A stretch of DNA of 64,000 nucleotides from Kalaharituber pfeilii (Eukaryota > Ascomycota > Pezizomycetes > Pezizales > Pezizaceae), in the NCBI GenBank assembly GCA_015179045.1, contig WHUZ01000003.1, positions 868,001 through 932,000 of the forward strand, in the 5' to 3' direction. The number at the start of each line of letters is the position of its first letter. The first letter of the stretch is position 1. Below, piece after piece: positions 1 to 12,200 of the stretch. A program made the translations under genes and the position numbers. The notes under the pieces were generated by a model that worked only from the letters and a program-made list of their open reading frames with translations, did no database searches and was not told where the DNA came from.

Positions 1-3000
1 TCGCAGGAAAATAAGGGTTCAATCCATGCCCACTTCACTGGCTCTTAAAGTCACGCACAGCGAGAATTTGCGGAATCCTTGCCATTCTTTCTCCAATGAT
101 TTTGCACATTTTCTATCTCCATAATATATCGCAAAAATTCTTCATAGACGGACTTATATGCAAGGCCCAGTAGATATATTCTATTTCCTTTTAACTTAGA
201 AGAAACACTCAAGAACGTAAAGCCTGACTATAAACCCATGACTGAGCCCTTCACTGGCAACTCTAAGTTCCAAAACGGGAGAATTCCTAACAGCAATAAT
301 ACAAAGCCCAGTTGATAGATAAAAGCCAGGGAAATTCCCATCGTTCAGGTTGTATCCCTTGAGGTCGCAAGGCATGCAGCGGAGGCTACCCCTCTTGCGA
401 AAACACAACTCAGTCAAAAAAGCTCAATTTGAACTTCTGAAAAAAATTCGGATTCTCCTATGTCCACTATGCGGCCTACTATTTTTCAGTGATTTTTGCG
501 CTACTTGATTAATTTTTTGTGATTTTTTTGTGATGTACTGAAAGATGGGTGTCAGGGGGTACGCTGGGTGCATGTCTGGCGACTCTAATCGATAATGGCT
601 CTAATTGATGGATTTCATTGGCAACCCATGAGTTAAAGAGCCGAGCAATTTTCTGTCTTAATGTTCGTACTGAGTTCCATCGTTAAAGAAATCGACAATA
701 CATGTTTACCCTTGTGATAGTTGTCGGTACTAGTACAATTCGCTGTTTTATGAGACGCATTTGCTCTTGTAATTGATCGAGTTGGCTGATTATATTAGTC
801 GCTTCCAAGTTCTGTATATTGTGTATCTCCGTGGTTGCATTGACTAGCTCTGTGGCCATCTTCGAACCAGAACCATCAACCTCCAAGTGACCAACTAAAG
901 AGAGTATGTAGACGCTAGCCCTGTAAGATGACGACGTGGCGGTACTGAAGAGTGTAGCGTAGTATTCCGGCGCCGACTCGTAAGAATTCCCACCTTTCCG
1001 TTGAACGTTCAACCCGTTTCGCTCGGGTTGCTCTCTTGTTCTGTGTCTGTTGATCACCGAGTATAAAGAGAACTCTACCTTTGTTGCTCCGTTCCTTCCA
1101 CATGTGTGCTAGTCTCCGTAAACGGCAATGACTAGCCTTCCTATGTGGTACTTAGTGTGTCGCCAAGTGTACCTCGTGTTTGTGTGTAGTGCCACACAAC
1201 TTATAAGTATCTGTCCATTCTAAATTAGGAAATTCCACGTTCCCAGCAATACCGGGGGAACATAGTTCTCGGGGACAAGCCCCTCGCCGGAATTCATAGC
1301 TGGACGGCACGGATGATCGCAGCAAATGGAGAAGCATTATTCCCTTTGTTTCGTCAGGAAAGAGATAACGTGCGAGAAAAATTCGAAGTCCGTGTGCCGT
1401 CACTAAAAACGGCGTCGATCATTTTTACAAGATGGCTAGTCTCCTAGCAAGCGGGCACTCAAGAGATCTTGACCTTCAAAAATGAGACAACGCGTAGGTG
1501 TACATTTCTGAACAAAATTATCCGAGGATCGATACTGGCGTGTTTCATAAGAATGAAGATCTAGCCAGTCTAGTAAAAAAATGGCCAATTCTTAGTAAAT
1601 AACAGTAATAAAAAGGTCCGTATCGAAAAGAGAATGTTATATCTCCTGTTACTACCATCCGTTGTCTGCTTTCATCTGTCTGCGCGTCATTCAGGAAACA
1701 AGTTAAATGTTGCTTCAGTTTCGCTTACATATTTGATCCTTGCTCCACCTCCACTTGCTCATTTTTTTTCCCCGAGCGAAGCGACAACTAAAAAGCACGT
1801 TGTATCTTCCTCCTGTAAGTTCCGCGCGACATAATTTACCAGCTGGGGTCCGAGACATCGCTTATGCTCGTCAGTAGTTCAGCGATAGAAATATTCGTCC
1901 AAGTCTTCCTGAAGCTCTTTGTTTTTATAGTGGTAGACTTTTTGTGGGCAGCAAGTTATGTCTTTACGGAGAGAGCAAACATCACATTTGCGGGTTTTGC
2001 TTAACGATTTAATCTGGTCTTGGCTAATCACAAAATTCGGTGGTACATCCGAGTTTCCACTCCTTGCTTTCTATTTCCTTGCTACTTTTTATGGAGATGG
2101 GGTAATATTACATATGTTTTCAGAAGTCAAGCCTCGCTTCTCGGTGTAGGCTCAAATTGTCATGAGAGCGGTAAGCTTGTGTATGATTTGATTAGTCGAG
2201 TAACTCTCCTTGAAAGTTTGTTCCCGAATGTTTAACTCTCATAGAGAGTTAGAAATTTTATGTTGAGTTCCTTATGGGAGGCGGCTACTTGACTCAGTGA
2301 ATTGTGTGGTATTGTACGCTAAAGGACTTGTTATTGTAATGAAAGTATTGCTACATCCACCACGCAATAGCAGCTCATTTTTCCAGGGAAAGAAGTTCGT
2401 AACGTTGTACCAGGGTGATAAACCATTTAGTGGCCATAGCATGTGCAAAGCTAATGCGCGGCTTAGAGTGAGACATTGATCTCTGGCCACTGAGCTGATG
2501 CAGTTCTTCTAGAATGTTTCCCCTTTTCGTTAGATGCAAGCTTGAGTTGCATCGGACAAAACAACTGTCCATTGGGCCCTGGTCATCCTTCGCGAAAAAA
2601 GAAAAAACCGGAAGATGAGACACAAGTATGTTAGTCTGATTATGCGAAGCTATTCCTACGCAAAAGAACGGCCACAAGTGATGAGGGTTCTCCCCTTAAA
2701 GCACATGCCAGCTGGCAAATCTGCTCTGAAAGGCTGAAAAAGGCCACCGCAGCCGCCTTTTGGTGTGAATTCGAATAAAGGATCCTTGCAGGGTCTCGGG
2801 CAGATTTTTCGGTGTAGGATGGAGTGGCGCCTCGCTTCCTTCGACTCAAGCCAGCTACCCCAAATTTGGGATATATCAATGCAGGGATGGCAACGATGGT
2901 GCATAGGTACAACAGCCACGACCTGCCCGAAAACACGACTATTACTAACGACCGATGAAGAATATGCAGCGACGTACCGGAATTGATTGCATAGGTTTCA

Positions 3001-4758
3001 TTGTACCAACCATAATCAAACTGCATAGTCTCGACGGCGTTGTGTATGACGGGAATGCGTTGTGACTAGGCGAGTGGTAGTGTGTCTGCATATGTATGGT
3101 GGAGAGCAGGCGTGGGCAGGTAGCCACAGTCTCAAATGGTGACAGCAGGAAGGTCGGTAGCTGTAGCAGCTGCTACTGCTGCTGCACCACGGCACGGGCT
3201 GAATCTGGATTAAGCATGTCCTTCGGTAGTGCTATCGCTTGCGATCGCTTACTTGTGCTTCAGCCAGTCATCTAGCACACAGGGCATTTTGCCCTGGTGC
3301 AGCAGGACGTTGGTTGGTGCAGACCGCAGTCGTACCTTCTAGGCAGTGTCGGGACGGGGAAGACGGATGGTTCGACAAGTCTGCGAGGGCTTCTTGCGAG
3401 CGGAGCGCACCATGAAGAGACATGGTGTCCAGCAGTGTATCCGCCCACCCCTTTCCTCTGGCTGGGCTGGAAGGCGATACATCCGCGAACATCTAGGGCC
3501 GGGCCAGGGCCGAGGCAAGGCCTTTTCGTGCAGGGGAGGCCCATGGCAAGGCTCCATGCACTCATCCCTCTATCCCCAACACACTAGCGAAGCGCTCATG
3601 GTCTCCGGCCAATCTTCCCTGGGTGAGTCCGAGAAGGCGTGGTGCTGCTGAACATGCATTATCAACTGTCGTGCACCGAATGACTCTCAAAGCAAGCGGG
3701 CGGGTGAGTACTGTATTGCCTACATTACTGGTGTCCGCTGACTGAAACCCGGAAGAATTGAGATGAATCAATTCCCTAACGCTCGTTTAAGTTTTCTATT
3801 CTTTGTTTCTTCCCCTTCAACAATTGCCAGGTAAATTGACGAACGAACAGGAAAAAAGCAGGAAAACAGATGGTCTCGGCACCGGGACTAACAGAAAGAA
3901 CGAAGAAGAAATGGTGAATAAATAGCCTCATGCGGTTGATATAAAGTTGAATGTGGTAACAGTAACAAATAATATGTAACAACTTTCCGAATTGCATTCA
4001 AGTCATGGAAAACTAAATGTATGAAGTTTTTATTCAACCACACAGCCTTAGGTGGAGCCATGGTTTCTTTCCTGCATTTGCTACTGCAAACAATTCCGCT
4101 TTTTCATTCAACCGGGATCCTGACCCGCGAGATTCAGGAATGACGGTTCGCGTGGCTGGCTTCGGTCGTAAGTAAAAACGCATCTATCACTTGTCGGAGC
4201 TTCGTCTCCCCCCATGCATAAATGTTCGTGACGTCTTTCTAATAGCTTTGCCAAACACCTTACGTAAAATGCTACGTTTTTTTTTGACCAGTTTGGAGTA
4301 GTTCCGGTCTTTTCGGTTCCAGAGCTTCTTACCTTTTCGGCCGGCAGCTGGGGAATAAAATGAGAGTGCCTGCGAAGTACCATTTGCACATTGCATTACT
4401 TCTCGATAAGTGTGGTCAACTAACCTGTAAGCTGGCTTTTGCCGTCATCGATGTCCCATTTTCATATCTCTTTCGGAATGTCTTTGAGAATGAGAATGTC
4501 CAAGTTAGCATACTTATCTTGAGTTTTTTCGGTCCTTCAGCATGCCGCTGTCGACATAGGTATGTACAGAATGGGACAGCACACTGTGGGTCTACATTTA
4601 CTTCGTTCATCTTGGTTTCATTGCAGCACTGCAAGAAAAGAGGTCCAAGATGAAGAGATGCAGCAAAGCCCGCCTCGGCCCCGGACTGACTACGGCGAGC
4701 GAGGAAGCGTGTGGTAGCAGAGATACCGGAGCGTGGTTAGATAGAGTTAGAATCCCTT
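1..4758. other. No gene recognised (4.8 kb)
   Basis: I see no protein family, tRNA or clear transposon in this stretch. Open frames are short, occur on both strands and have no recognisable domain. The GC-rich patch around 3,270-3,660 gives overlapping frames on both strands, as expected from composition rather than coding. A broken gene too degraded to recognise cannot be excluded. Confidence 0.5.
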
Positions 4759-6765
4759 AGAGAGTAAAGTTCGTTAGCCGTCTGAGTGGCCGCGGGGCCT
4801 GGCACTCAGGGCTTGCGGTGTTGATCAGTGGAACCACAAGGACACGCCTACCAGTACCTGTACGAGCAAGCAGCTCCGGGCTCAGTGTGTCGGCCGCAGG
4901 CAGACGAGATGACGGGTGAGCGAGCGAGGCAGACAGAGGGGGCGTCGAGCGCAGCGCAGTGGTGAGACTTGCCAGCGTTGGGCGGTGGGGATGGGTTGCC
5001 TCCCTGCTGTCCACTGGGTTGCTCGGTGGGTGTATGCTGGGCTGGCGCTGGGCCGGGCGTGCGACTGGTGCACCGCACTGGGTGTGGTTGCCTGCACAGG
5101 GCTCCAGTATGTCCGGGCTGCGCTACCCCCGTAGCTCCAGAGGCAGTACGTATCATAGCTCCAGGACGCACCGCAGTTGTTTCTACTTGTCCGAGGCCGC
5201 ATACCAAGCATCGCTGCTTGCTGCTGCCCTGCCCAACTGTCTGCCCCAAGCCCAAGTATCATATCCCTCCCCGAAGCTAGTCATCCGACGCAAATTAGCC
5301 TCCATATTACATCCATCCAATTCCAAAGCACCCAACCCAGCCCTTGGCCTGCTTCGCCTGCTTCGCCTGCTTCGCCTGCTACTTGCCCGCTACTCTTCGC
5401 ACTCCCTTCCTCATCATCCACTCTCTCGTCACCAGTGCTACCCCTCCCCTTCCCACCACCCCTCCCCTACCCCCTACCCCCTACCTCTTCTACCCCCTCC
5501 CCCCACCCCCACCCCCCTCCCCGTCTTGACCGCACACCGCCAGTTGTCTGCTCGCCAGCGAGAAAACGCCCCCTCTACCCAGTCATCCTACACTCCCAGT
5601 CCATAGCCTGTGCCAGTGCTTTTGCTGCTCCACTACTTTGATTCAGTACGTTTCGATTCTCTGTAATATATACTTTCTTGGGCTTGTACGAATTAGATTT
5701 CCGAATTTGCACAGCTCATTCACACATCATATCCGTCATTCATTATTGATTCATACATTCATCCATTCCTTACAGCCTCCTTTGAAACCCTTTGAAACGG
5801 AAATCAAGGGCAACATCTAGAAGCCCACCGCAAGAATACCCGGAAAAGTACAAAAACGCATTGAGAACGACTTAACGGCATACACAGGAGGAGCGGGATC
5901 CGAAGGCCTGAGTGGATTGGACGGTTGTTGCCGGCTGGGCTACACTGACACTGCGTTAAGAAGAAGGGTCCGAAAAGCAGCACACAAGTGCAGTGACAAG
6001 CTTGCAGTTGCTATCTCACAAGGCTTGCCCTCTGCTGTGACCCTTTCACTGCCTGTTGCTCTCCGTGTGTCCTCTGTCACTTCTCCGTCGGCACCATTCG
6101 TTTTCTTTCCGCCAACAACGGTTTGCCTTACGTCCCGGTGTCGAATCTAGGTGCCGAGTGGAGAAATTGGGAAATCTGAAACGTAATTACCGTAGAGGAA
6201 ATCTGAGTGCGGGTAGCCAACTATATCCAGCTAGGAGGAGCAAACGAAGGAAGACAAGCAAAAACATTAAAATAAAACAGAAGACAGAAAAGACAACGGT
6301 CAGTTTACTGAGAAGCACTGGGTCTCCGCCGCCTGCCCCATCTCCAGTATCTCCAGTGCTGGGGCCCATCCCTCGCCGGGTGAGCGAAGGGAAGCGGGAA
6401 CAAGCAAGCAGCACAGCAGCTTCGCAGCGCCTGGCGAAGGCATCCGCAGAGATACACGTATGTAGCATGTACTGACTTGTTTTGTTTGCTGCAGCAGATA
6501 CACATCTCATATAACTGGAGCGTCGTAAGAGCAGAGGCGAGAGGCCCCGTGTTCCGTGGCTTTGCCTGCGCTACGCACCCCAATTGCACCGGACGCTGCG
6601 GGCCCTCCTGGCGCCTGCTCGATCCTCGCTCGCTTCTCTTGCACCTGCCCACACCTGCCCACACCTCTCCACACGACACTAGCTGCGCGGTCCCACCTTC
6701 CATTTAACCAGTGGCGGACTGCGCGAGCTGCCAGGCGCCAGGCCGATAAGTTCGCTGGTGTAGGC

Positions 6766-6766
<1 letters not shown>

Positions 6767-6793
<27 letters not shown>
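6767..6793 (+). repeat. (CAG)9 microsatellite
   Basis: Nine perfect CAG triplets, followed by CGG. They lie in the presumed leader of the downstream Zn2Cys6 gene, not in its reading frame. Confidence 0.9.
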
Positions 6794-6797
<4 letters not shown>

Positions 6798-7042
6798 GCC
6801 TGGATCGCTCTCCGAGTGCTCCGTCGCACACGCCTTCCCTGTGCGCCCGTTGCTTTGTCTGGCACCGCCTCTTGGTAAGGTTTCGCTGCTGAAGGCATTT
6901 CCATTTATACCCTAGCCTCTCCCTAGCCCCGACGGTACCTGGTTCGCACCTAACCTACCCACCACACATTTCCATCCTGACGTGACCACACATTCAAGCT
7001 TCCGCTGAATGTCCGGCATCCATTACAACCTCGCTAATTAAT

Positions 7043-7110
7043 TTCTCCCCCCTCCCCAACAACCCCCCAACCCCCCACCCAAATTCCCTCCCCAAACCCC
7101 CCCTCGCCGA
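7043..7110 (+). repeat. C-rich tract before the Zn2Cys6 start
   Basis: Several runs of 4-7 cytosines separated by short A/T spacers, ending about 130 bp upstream of the predicted start codon. The complementary strand could form a G-quadruplex. CT-rich tracts are common in fungal core promoters and leaders. Confidence 0.6.
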
Positions 7111-7236
7111 ACTCTATAGACTGCGCTCTCCTGTCTCACATTCCTCCCAACTCAAATCTCAGCACAGACTCAATTGATACGAATAAGTATACAAGTATAG
7201 ACGGGACAGATAGGACGTCTTGTGGTGTCCTCCAGG

Positions 7237-9295
7237 ATGATCATGGTTGAATACGACCCTAATATCTCGCAACCATCCAGTCACTACCAGCCAACTCGGG
7301 ATACCCACTATCCGCACTTGGAGCACCGTCACTCGGCACCGTCAACGCCATCGCCGCCCTATCATTATGCGCACCTCTCTTCTTACACTCAACAGCAGCA
7401 TCAGCCGGCCTCGGTACGGTCCACCCCCACCTCTTATCCATCTCCAGCGCCTTACGAATCACCGTCAATGGCTGCATACCATCACGTTCCGCAACAGGTA
7501 CACAATTCACCCCGCTTTCAGCCAATGAGCGTACCATCTTACAGCCTGCCTCCAATTCGAATGACCCCGCCAAACACATCGCTGCCACCACCAGTTCCTC
7601 CGCAAGTTGGATCACCACTGCCACCACCTCCTCATATATATTATGGGCATGGACTCCAAAATTCAATATCACATATTACATCATCTCCGCAACCACTGAG
7701 ATATCCACTGCCCCAGGTCACTCCCGAGCGGATCATGTCAGGTGGTAGACATAAGAAAGAGATCAAAAGGCGGACGAAGACAGGCTGCCTAACATGTAGG
7801 AAACGGCGGATAAAGGTATTCCTTCTATTATACGAATATGAAGGGCTATAGGCATTGATATGCTGACTTACAAAAGTGCGACGAAGCCCACCCAACCTGC
7901 AAAAATTGCGCCAAGAGCAAGCGAGAATGTATGGGCTATGATCCAATATTCAAGCCGCAGCCTGGGCCCACTGCAATTCAGCCTGCACCATCCTCCGGAG
8001 GTTCAGCCCCCCCTCCAGTTGCTTCCACGCCAATTCCTTACACTGGCTCCAATCCTTCACTTGGCGGACTTGTTTACACACAAACAGTTTCCACAGCCAG
8101 TAGCTCTCCAGCCTCCTCGTACGAACCATATGAATACACAGCAATTGATCCATCTTTGGAGTCATCCGTTCCCATTGGTACCCATGCTCCACCAATGTTA
8201 GCGGACACGGCGGCTGCCCCTAGAATAGATTTGAAGAGAACATATGACCATGTCAGCCCTTCGTCGTGCTTGTCCGATACTCCAAGAGCCAGTGCAACTC
8301 CGATTGGACGCTCACTCACTCCGAATCCATCAACTCTCCGTGACAGCTCAGCCACCAATCCTGCAAAACGGATCAAGATAGATGACCTACTATCTGGCGG
8401 AGCTAATGGTCATCCCCTAACGCCCCCGTCAGGAGATCAACTAATCCAGACATTAACGACACCAGGGCACATTGAGATGTATAGAAAGAAATTTGCCCCT
8501 AGGCTGGATGCCCTTTTGGAAACTAACTGGTTTCAGACAAGAGGAGTGCAAAAGGTCATTCGCGGTGGTCCATTTGGTGAACAACTAGGTGGACTTTTCA
8601 CACGATTAAATGGGCGTGGTGGGCTGTATATCGATGAAGAAGATTCTGCTCTTGAAAACACTGGTGGTGACGCGGAGGTTATCCTGAATGCTGTCAAGTT
8701 AGTATACGGCACTCGAGTTCCCGCCAAATCAACAACGGAACAAGACGATGATTATGCAGAAAAGGCCGATATCATCAACCGGAATGAAACTCTGAACAGA
8801 ATAGAAGTTGTGGAAGCTTTAGTGACAGGTAAAACAGCAATTTTAGAGCTCTGCGCACCACATATTTCACCCAAGGGCGCCCCGGCCCTGTATGATGACT
8901 CTCATAATGGAGCAGGCACCAGTTTCTGGAGGTCGCTTGCTAAATTCGTTTTGCTACAAGAAGGAAAGGACCATGAGCTGGAATTCAATACCATTCTCGA
9001 CAGTATGAAGCATAATCTCGGGGGAATCTGGGTAAGGGAGGTATTATACAATATCGCTGAGGCGCGTCACCTTCATAATAGGCTTCGCTCACAAGAGCTG
9101 GCTGAACCGGAGCTTTTGGAGGAGAAAAGAAAAGTACAAGTATGCTTTGAGAAGGCAAAAAATGTGGTTCTGGGAATGGCGCGTGCCTCAACTTATGCAC
9201 AGGTGGACGCTGAAGCTGGGACCATTCTCAGACGAGTATCTGCACGTGCTGCAGTTCTATTAGGGTTTTCTAATTCAGATCAATTTGTTTTATAG
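7237..9295 (+). CDS. Zn(II)2Cys6 fungal transcription factor, 665 aa, one intron
   Basis: Predicted nuclear DNA-binding regulator. Exon 1 is 7237-7815, intron 7816-7876 (61 bp, GTATTC...AAAG), exon 2 7877-9295. The splice reconstructs a canonical binuclear zinc cluster: C184-x2-C187-x6-C194-x6-C201-x2-C204-x6-C211, preceded by the basic string KKEIKRRTKTG. The intron falls between the second and third zinc-binding cysteines. Residues 1-180 are rich in Pro, Ser, Tyr and His, as in a disordered activation region, and another Pro/Ser-rich linker follows the cluster. The C-terminal ~250 residues are helical, with many Glu, Leu and Arg. I start at the first in-frame ATG (7237); a second ATG lies two codons on. 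The cluster resembles fungal regulators of the Moc3 type, but I cannot name an ortholog. No biosynthetic genes sit nearby, so it is probably not a pathway-specific regulator. Confidence 0.9.
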
Positions 9296-12200
9296 ACTCG
9301 GGACAACCTCGTTTTTGAAAGCTTTCATTTATTCGGTATCAGGGTCGACATTTCCTATTTCATCTTTATTCCGTCATCAGTGATAATCATTGGGATACGA
9401 CTGGGACGTCATTATAAATGGTCAGGGCTATTCAGCAAGGAATAAACAAAAAAAAACAAAAAAACGATGTTCACGAAAAATGAAATCTTTGATGATTACG
9501 AACTACAATTTGGGCGGAATCTTGTTTGCATTATTATAAAAAATGCCACTTTAAAAGGGTCGAAATTCATGGGTGTTGAAGCTACTCAGAGTTTCTCCAA
9601 TCTCTTTTCTACGTCCTTGGTTTCACCTGATAATCCTTATTTCTATCTTGCATTCTGAAAAACAAACTTGGTGCATTGTGGTTTATATCTGTTTGTCATT
9701 GCATAAGTCTAGCACTGTCCCATAGTCTGTTACACTTTGGGTTCCTCGTCTTTTCTCTTTTCCCTATTGCAATTTTTCTTACTTCTCTTTCTCTCTTTCT
9801 TTGCTAGGATATCATTTGAAGTAAAGAGGCGCGGGATTTTTTGTTTCTCTTTCTTTTTGAATTTGTTTCTGCAGATACTTTATTTCTCTTGTTTTGATGG
9901 CTGTCAGGTTTACATTAGAGTTTTTTCTTTTTTGTTCTTTCATACCTAGCATACAGGGATATTTATTGTGGTATGAGGATTTCTGAACCTTGATTTGTGG
10001 GACTGGCAGGATGATGGATTGGAAGCGGTGGAGGACAAAAGCTAGTATTGGGAACTAGTAATAGGACTAGATTAAGAAATTGGGATGGAAGACGCTATGG
10101 ATGAAAACGGAGCAACCTGGACTGGTTGACATAAGATACGGCAGGCTGGGCTGAACAGGATCGAAGCAGGGTAGGGGGTTATAGACTTTGCAATTGGTGA
10201 TTTTTCCTTTCTGCTTGCAATAAATTGGTTCGCGGCACATATCTTTCTTCACTCAATATTCTTCATTGTGATGTTGCCTCTGCGGAATTGACCAGTCATA
10301 GATTTGCTGATCATCAAAATCAAAGTTCTCGCTTAATTTAGTTTGGTTGTCATTTGATAGGCTCTAGCTCCTCTCCGTTGTGCCCATAAATTAGGATAAA
10401 TAATTCACATTCGACTACCTATGATAGTCACATCAGAGATATTTTCTCAAGTTTGCCCCACGTCTCCTCAGCCTTAACTTGGCCAGGGGACGCTCATGTG
10501 CCTGCCACAGTTCGCCCCATATCGATTCTAATTAACCATCCAGCTTACCCGGCGCCTTAACCAGATATCGCTCACCTCCGGCGCATGAACAGACACGCAC
10601 TATCTAATCTGCTCCACGTCTCAGTGGATGTTTTCGCACCCCGTCAGAATAATGTGGCTTATATGCTATTCGATGTGCCATGGATCTGCCAAGGCTCAAG
10701 TCTTGAGTAAGTCCTAATGCGGTAATAACGGGGAGCGAATGCTGGCGCCAAACCAGGCTTCAAATGCCCTGATACACAGCGGCTCTGCCACCGCCCGTTG
10801 GCAAGCATGCAGTAAGTATTGGGGAGAAGCTAACTTGTAGTTATACATCAGTAAAGGTCAGGTATGCAATCTCGAACTCTTTTTGTGGTAGTCTCATGCT
10901 TTGGTAAACGCGCCGACCATACAAAAAAAACTCTATGGCTTTGTCAATGCTATAGTTTCACTTAACGTGTGTGCTCAACCATTAGTGCAAATTCAAATCA
11001 GCACCGCACTAACAAGTCGAAGCCAGCCGTTGATAGAGCATACTAGACTACCGGCCCCGGTCCCGGTCCCGGCAAATGATCCTATGTATCAATTACCTAG
11101 GCAGGTACAGTAATCAGACTACTAAGCAGGACGGGGAGTCAGGAAAGCCAAGGGCATCTCAAGCCCGGAGGGAACCTGTATCCCCTAACGTACATGTCTA
11201 ATTTCCATTTGCGCAGCCAGCTCTTGCTCTTCACCATTATGTTCACATTATGTTCTAACCCAAGCATTCACCAGACTACATTGTCTCTCTAGTTTTTGGG
11301 GTTAGCAGCTGCTGTACCTCGATGCATAGCTGTCCGTATAGTCTGGCCGTCAGTACACCAAACCTTCATACTCACCAAGTTTTCATGGATTCTAGCTTCC
11401 TCCTCTGTCCCATCGGGCGCTCAGCCGCATTGCACAGTCCCTGCAGCATTCCAACAACTACTACTTGTAATTTGCAAGTTCTTACTCCTTTCGACTCCGA
11501 AAGATTCAAGCAAATGCAATAAGTATACCACCCCTTAGGGTTTTCATCAATTGGGATAAGGAAGGGGATAGAAATCTCCATATGCATCTTTCCGTACACC
11601 AGTCTCAAGTGGATTGGATATCATCTTGTTCCAACGTTCTTAGCAGAGAGACGTTAACCGAACGCTGAACATGAGATGGGTGTGACTATCCCCGCAAATT
11701 GCAAGGCCTTAATCTATACCAGGCACCAATACCATCTTCACATTTTCTCATACTTCGGTATTATTTTCACTTCGTTTTCTTTCACCAAATCAGCTGGCAG
11801 GATCATTACTTGCGAATTTAATTTCGTGTTCGCTTACTGTACCCTGTTGAACGTCAAACCGTTAGTAGTAGGAGTATGCGTGCCATCGGCAATCATGCCG
11901 CGGGGATTGGAGAATAGGAAAAAAGGTAGAATTGATTGGAGCTGGCCTTCTAGAAGGTTTTACCTCCCCAACGGTTGCTTACTGCGGGAGCAGGGAGCTG
12001 CAAGTGCGTTTGAAAAAGCGAAAACGTGTTACCAGGGGCCAACAGCGGCATCGTTTAACGGCATTCTCGTATCCTCTGGAAGAGTGAAGAGATGTTACAA
12101 CTCGCAACTTGCAGCTTCCACACTGGAAATCACACATTGCTTCAGGAACCATAACTGTTTCCCTTTCTTCCCTCCTTTCTTCTTTTTCCTTTTCTTCCTT

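Larger units (their letters stand above)
4759..7236 (+). promoter_or_regulatory. Long low-complexity upstream/leader region of the Zn2Cys6 gene
   Basis: About 2.5 kb directly upstream of the Zn2Cys6 regulator has strong strand asymmetry and simple repeats. It holds a 9-bp tandem repeat GCTTCGCCT (5,351-5,377), a pyrimidine-rich block at about 5,400-5,530, a run of nine CAG (6,767-6,793) and a C-rich tract (about 7,045-7,110) only some 130 bp before the start codon. Open frames here are proline- or alanine-rich by-products of composition. Long leaders with upstream start codons are common for fungal transcription factors, so I infer promoter plus 5' UTR, possibly with introns. No transcript start can be placed. 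Confidence 0.4.

Noticed and set aside
4848..5641. Overlapping frames of 135-215 codons on both strands
   Set aside because: Low-complexity Pro/Ser/Leu translations from a pyrimidine-rich leader; no domain and no splice support.
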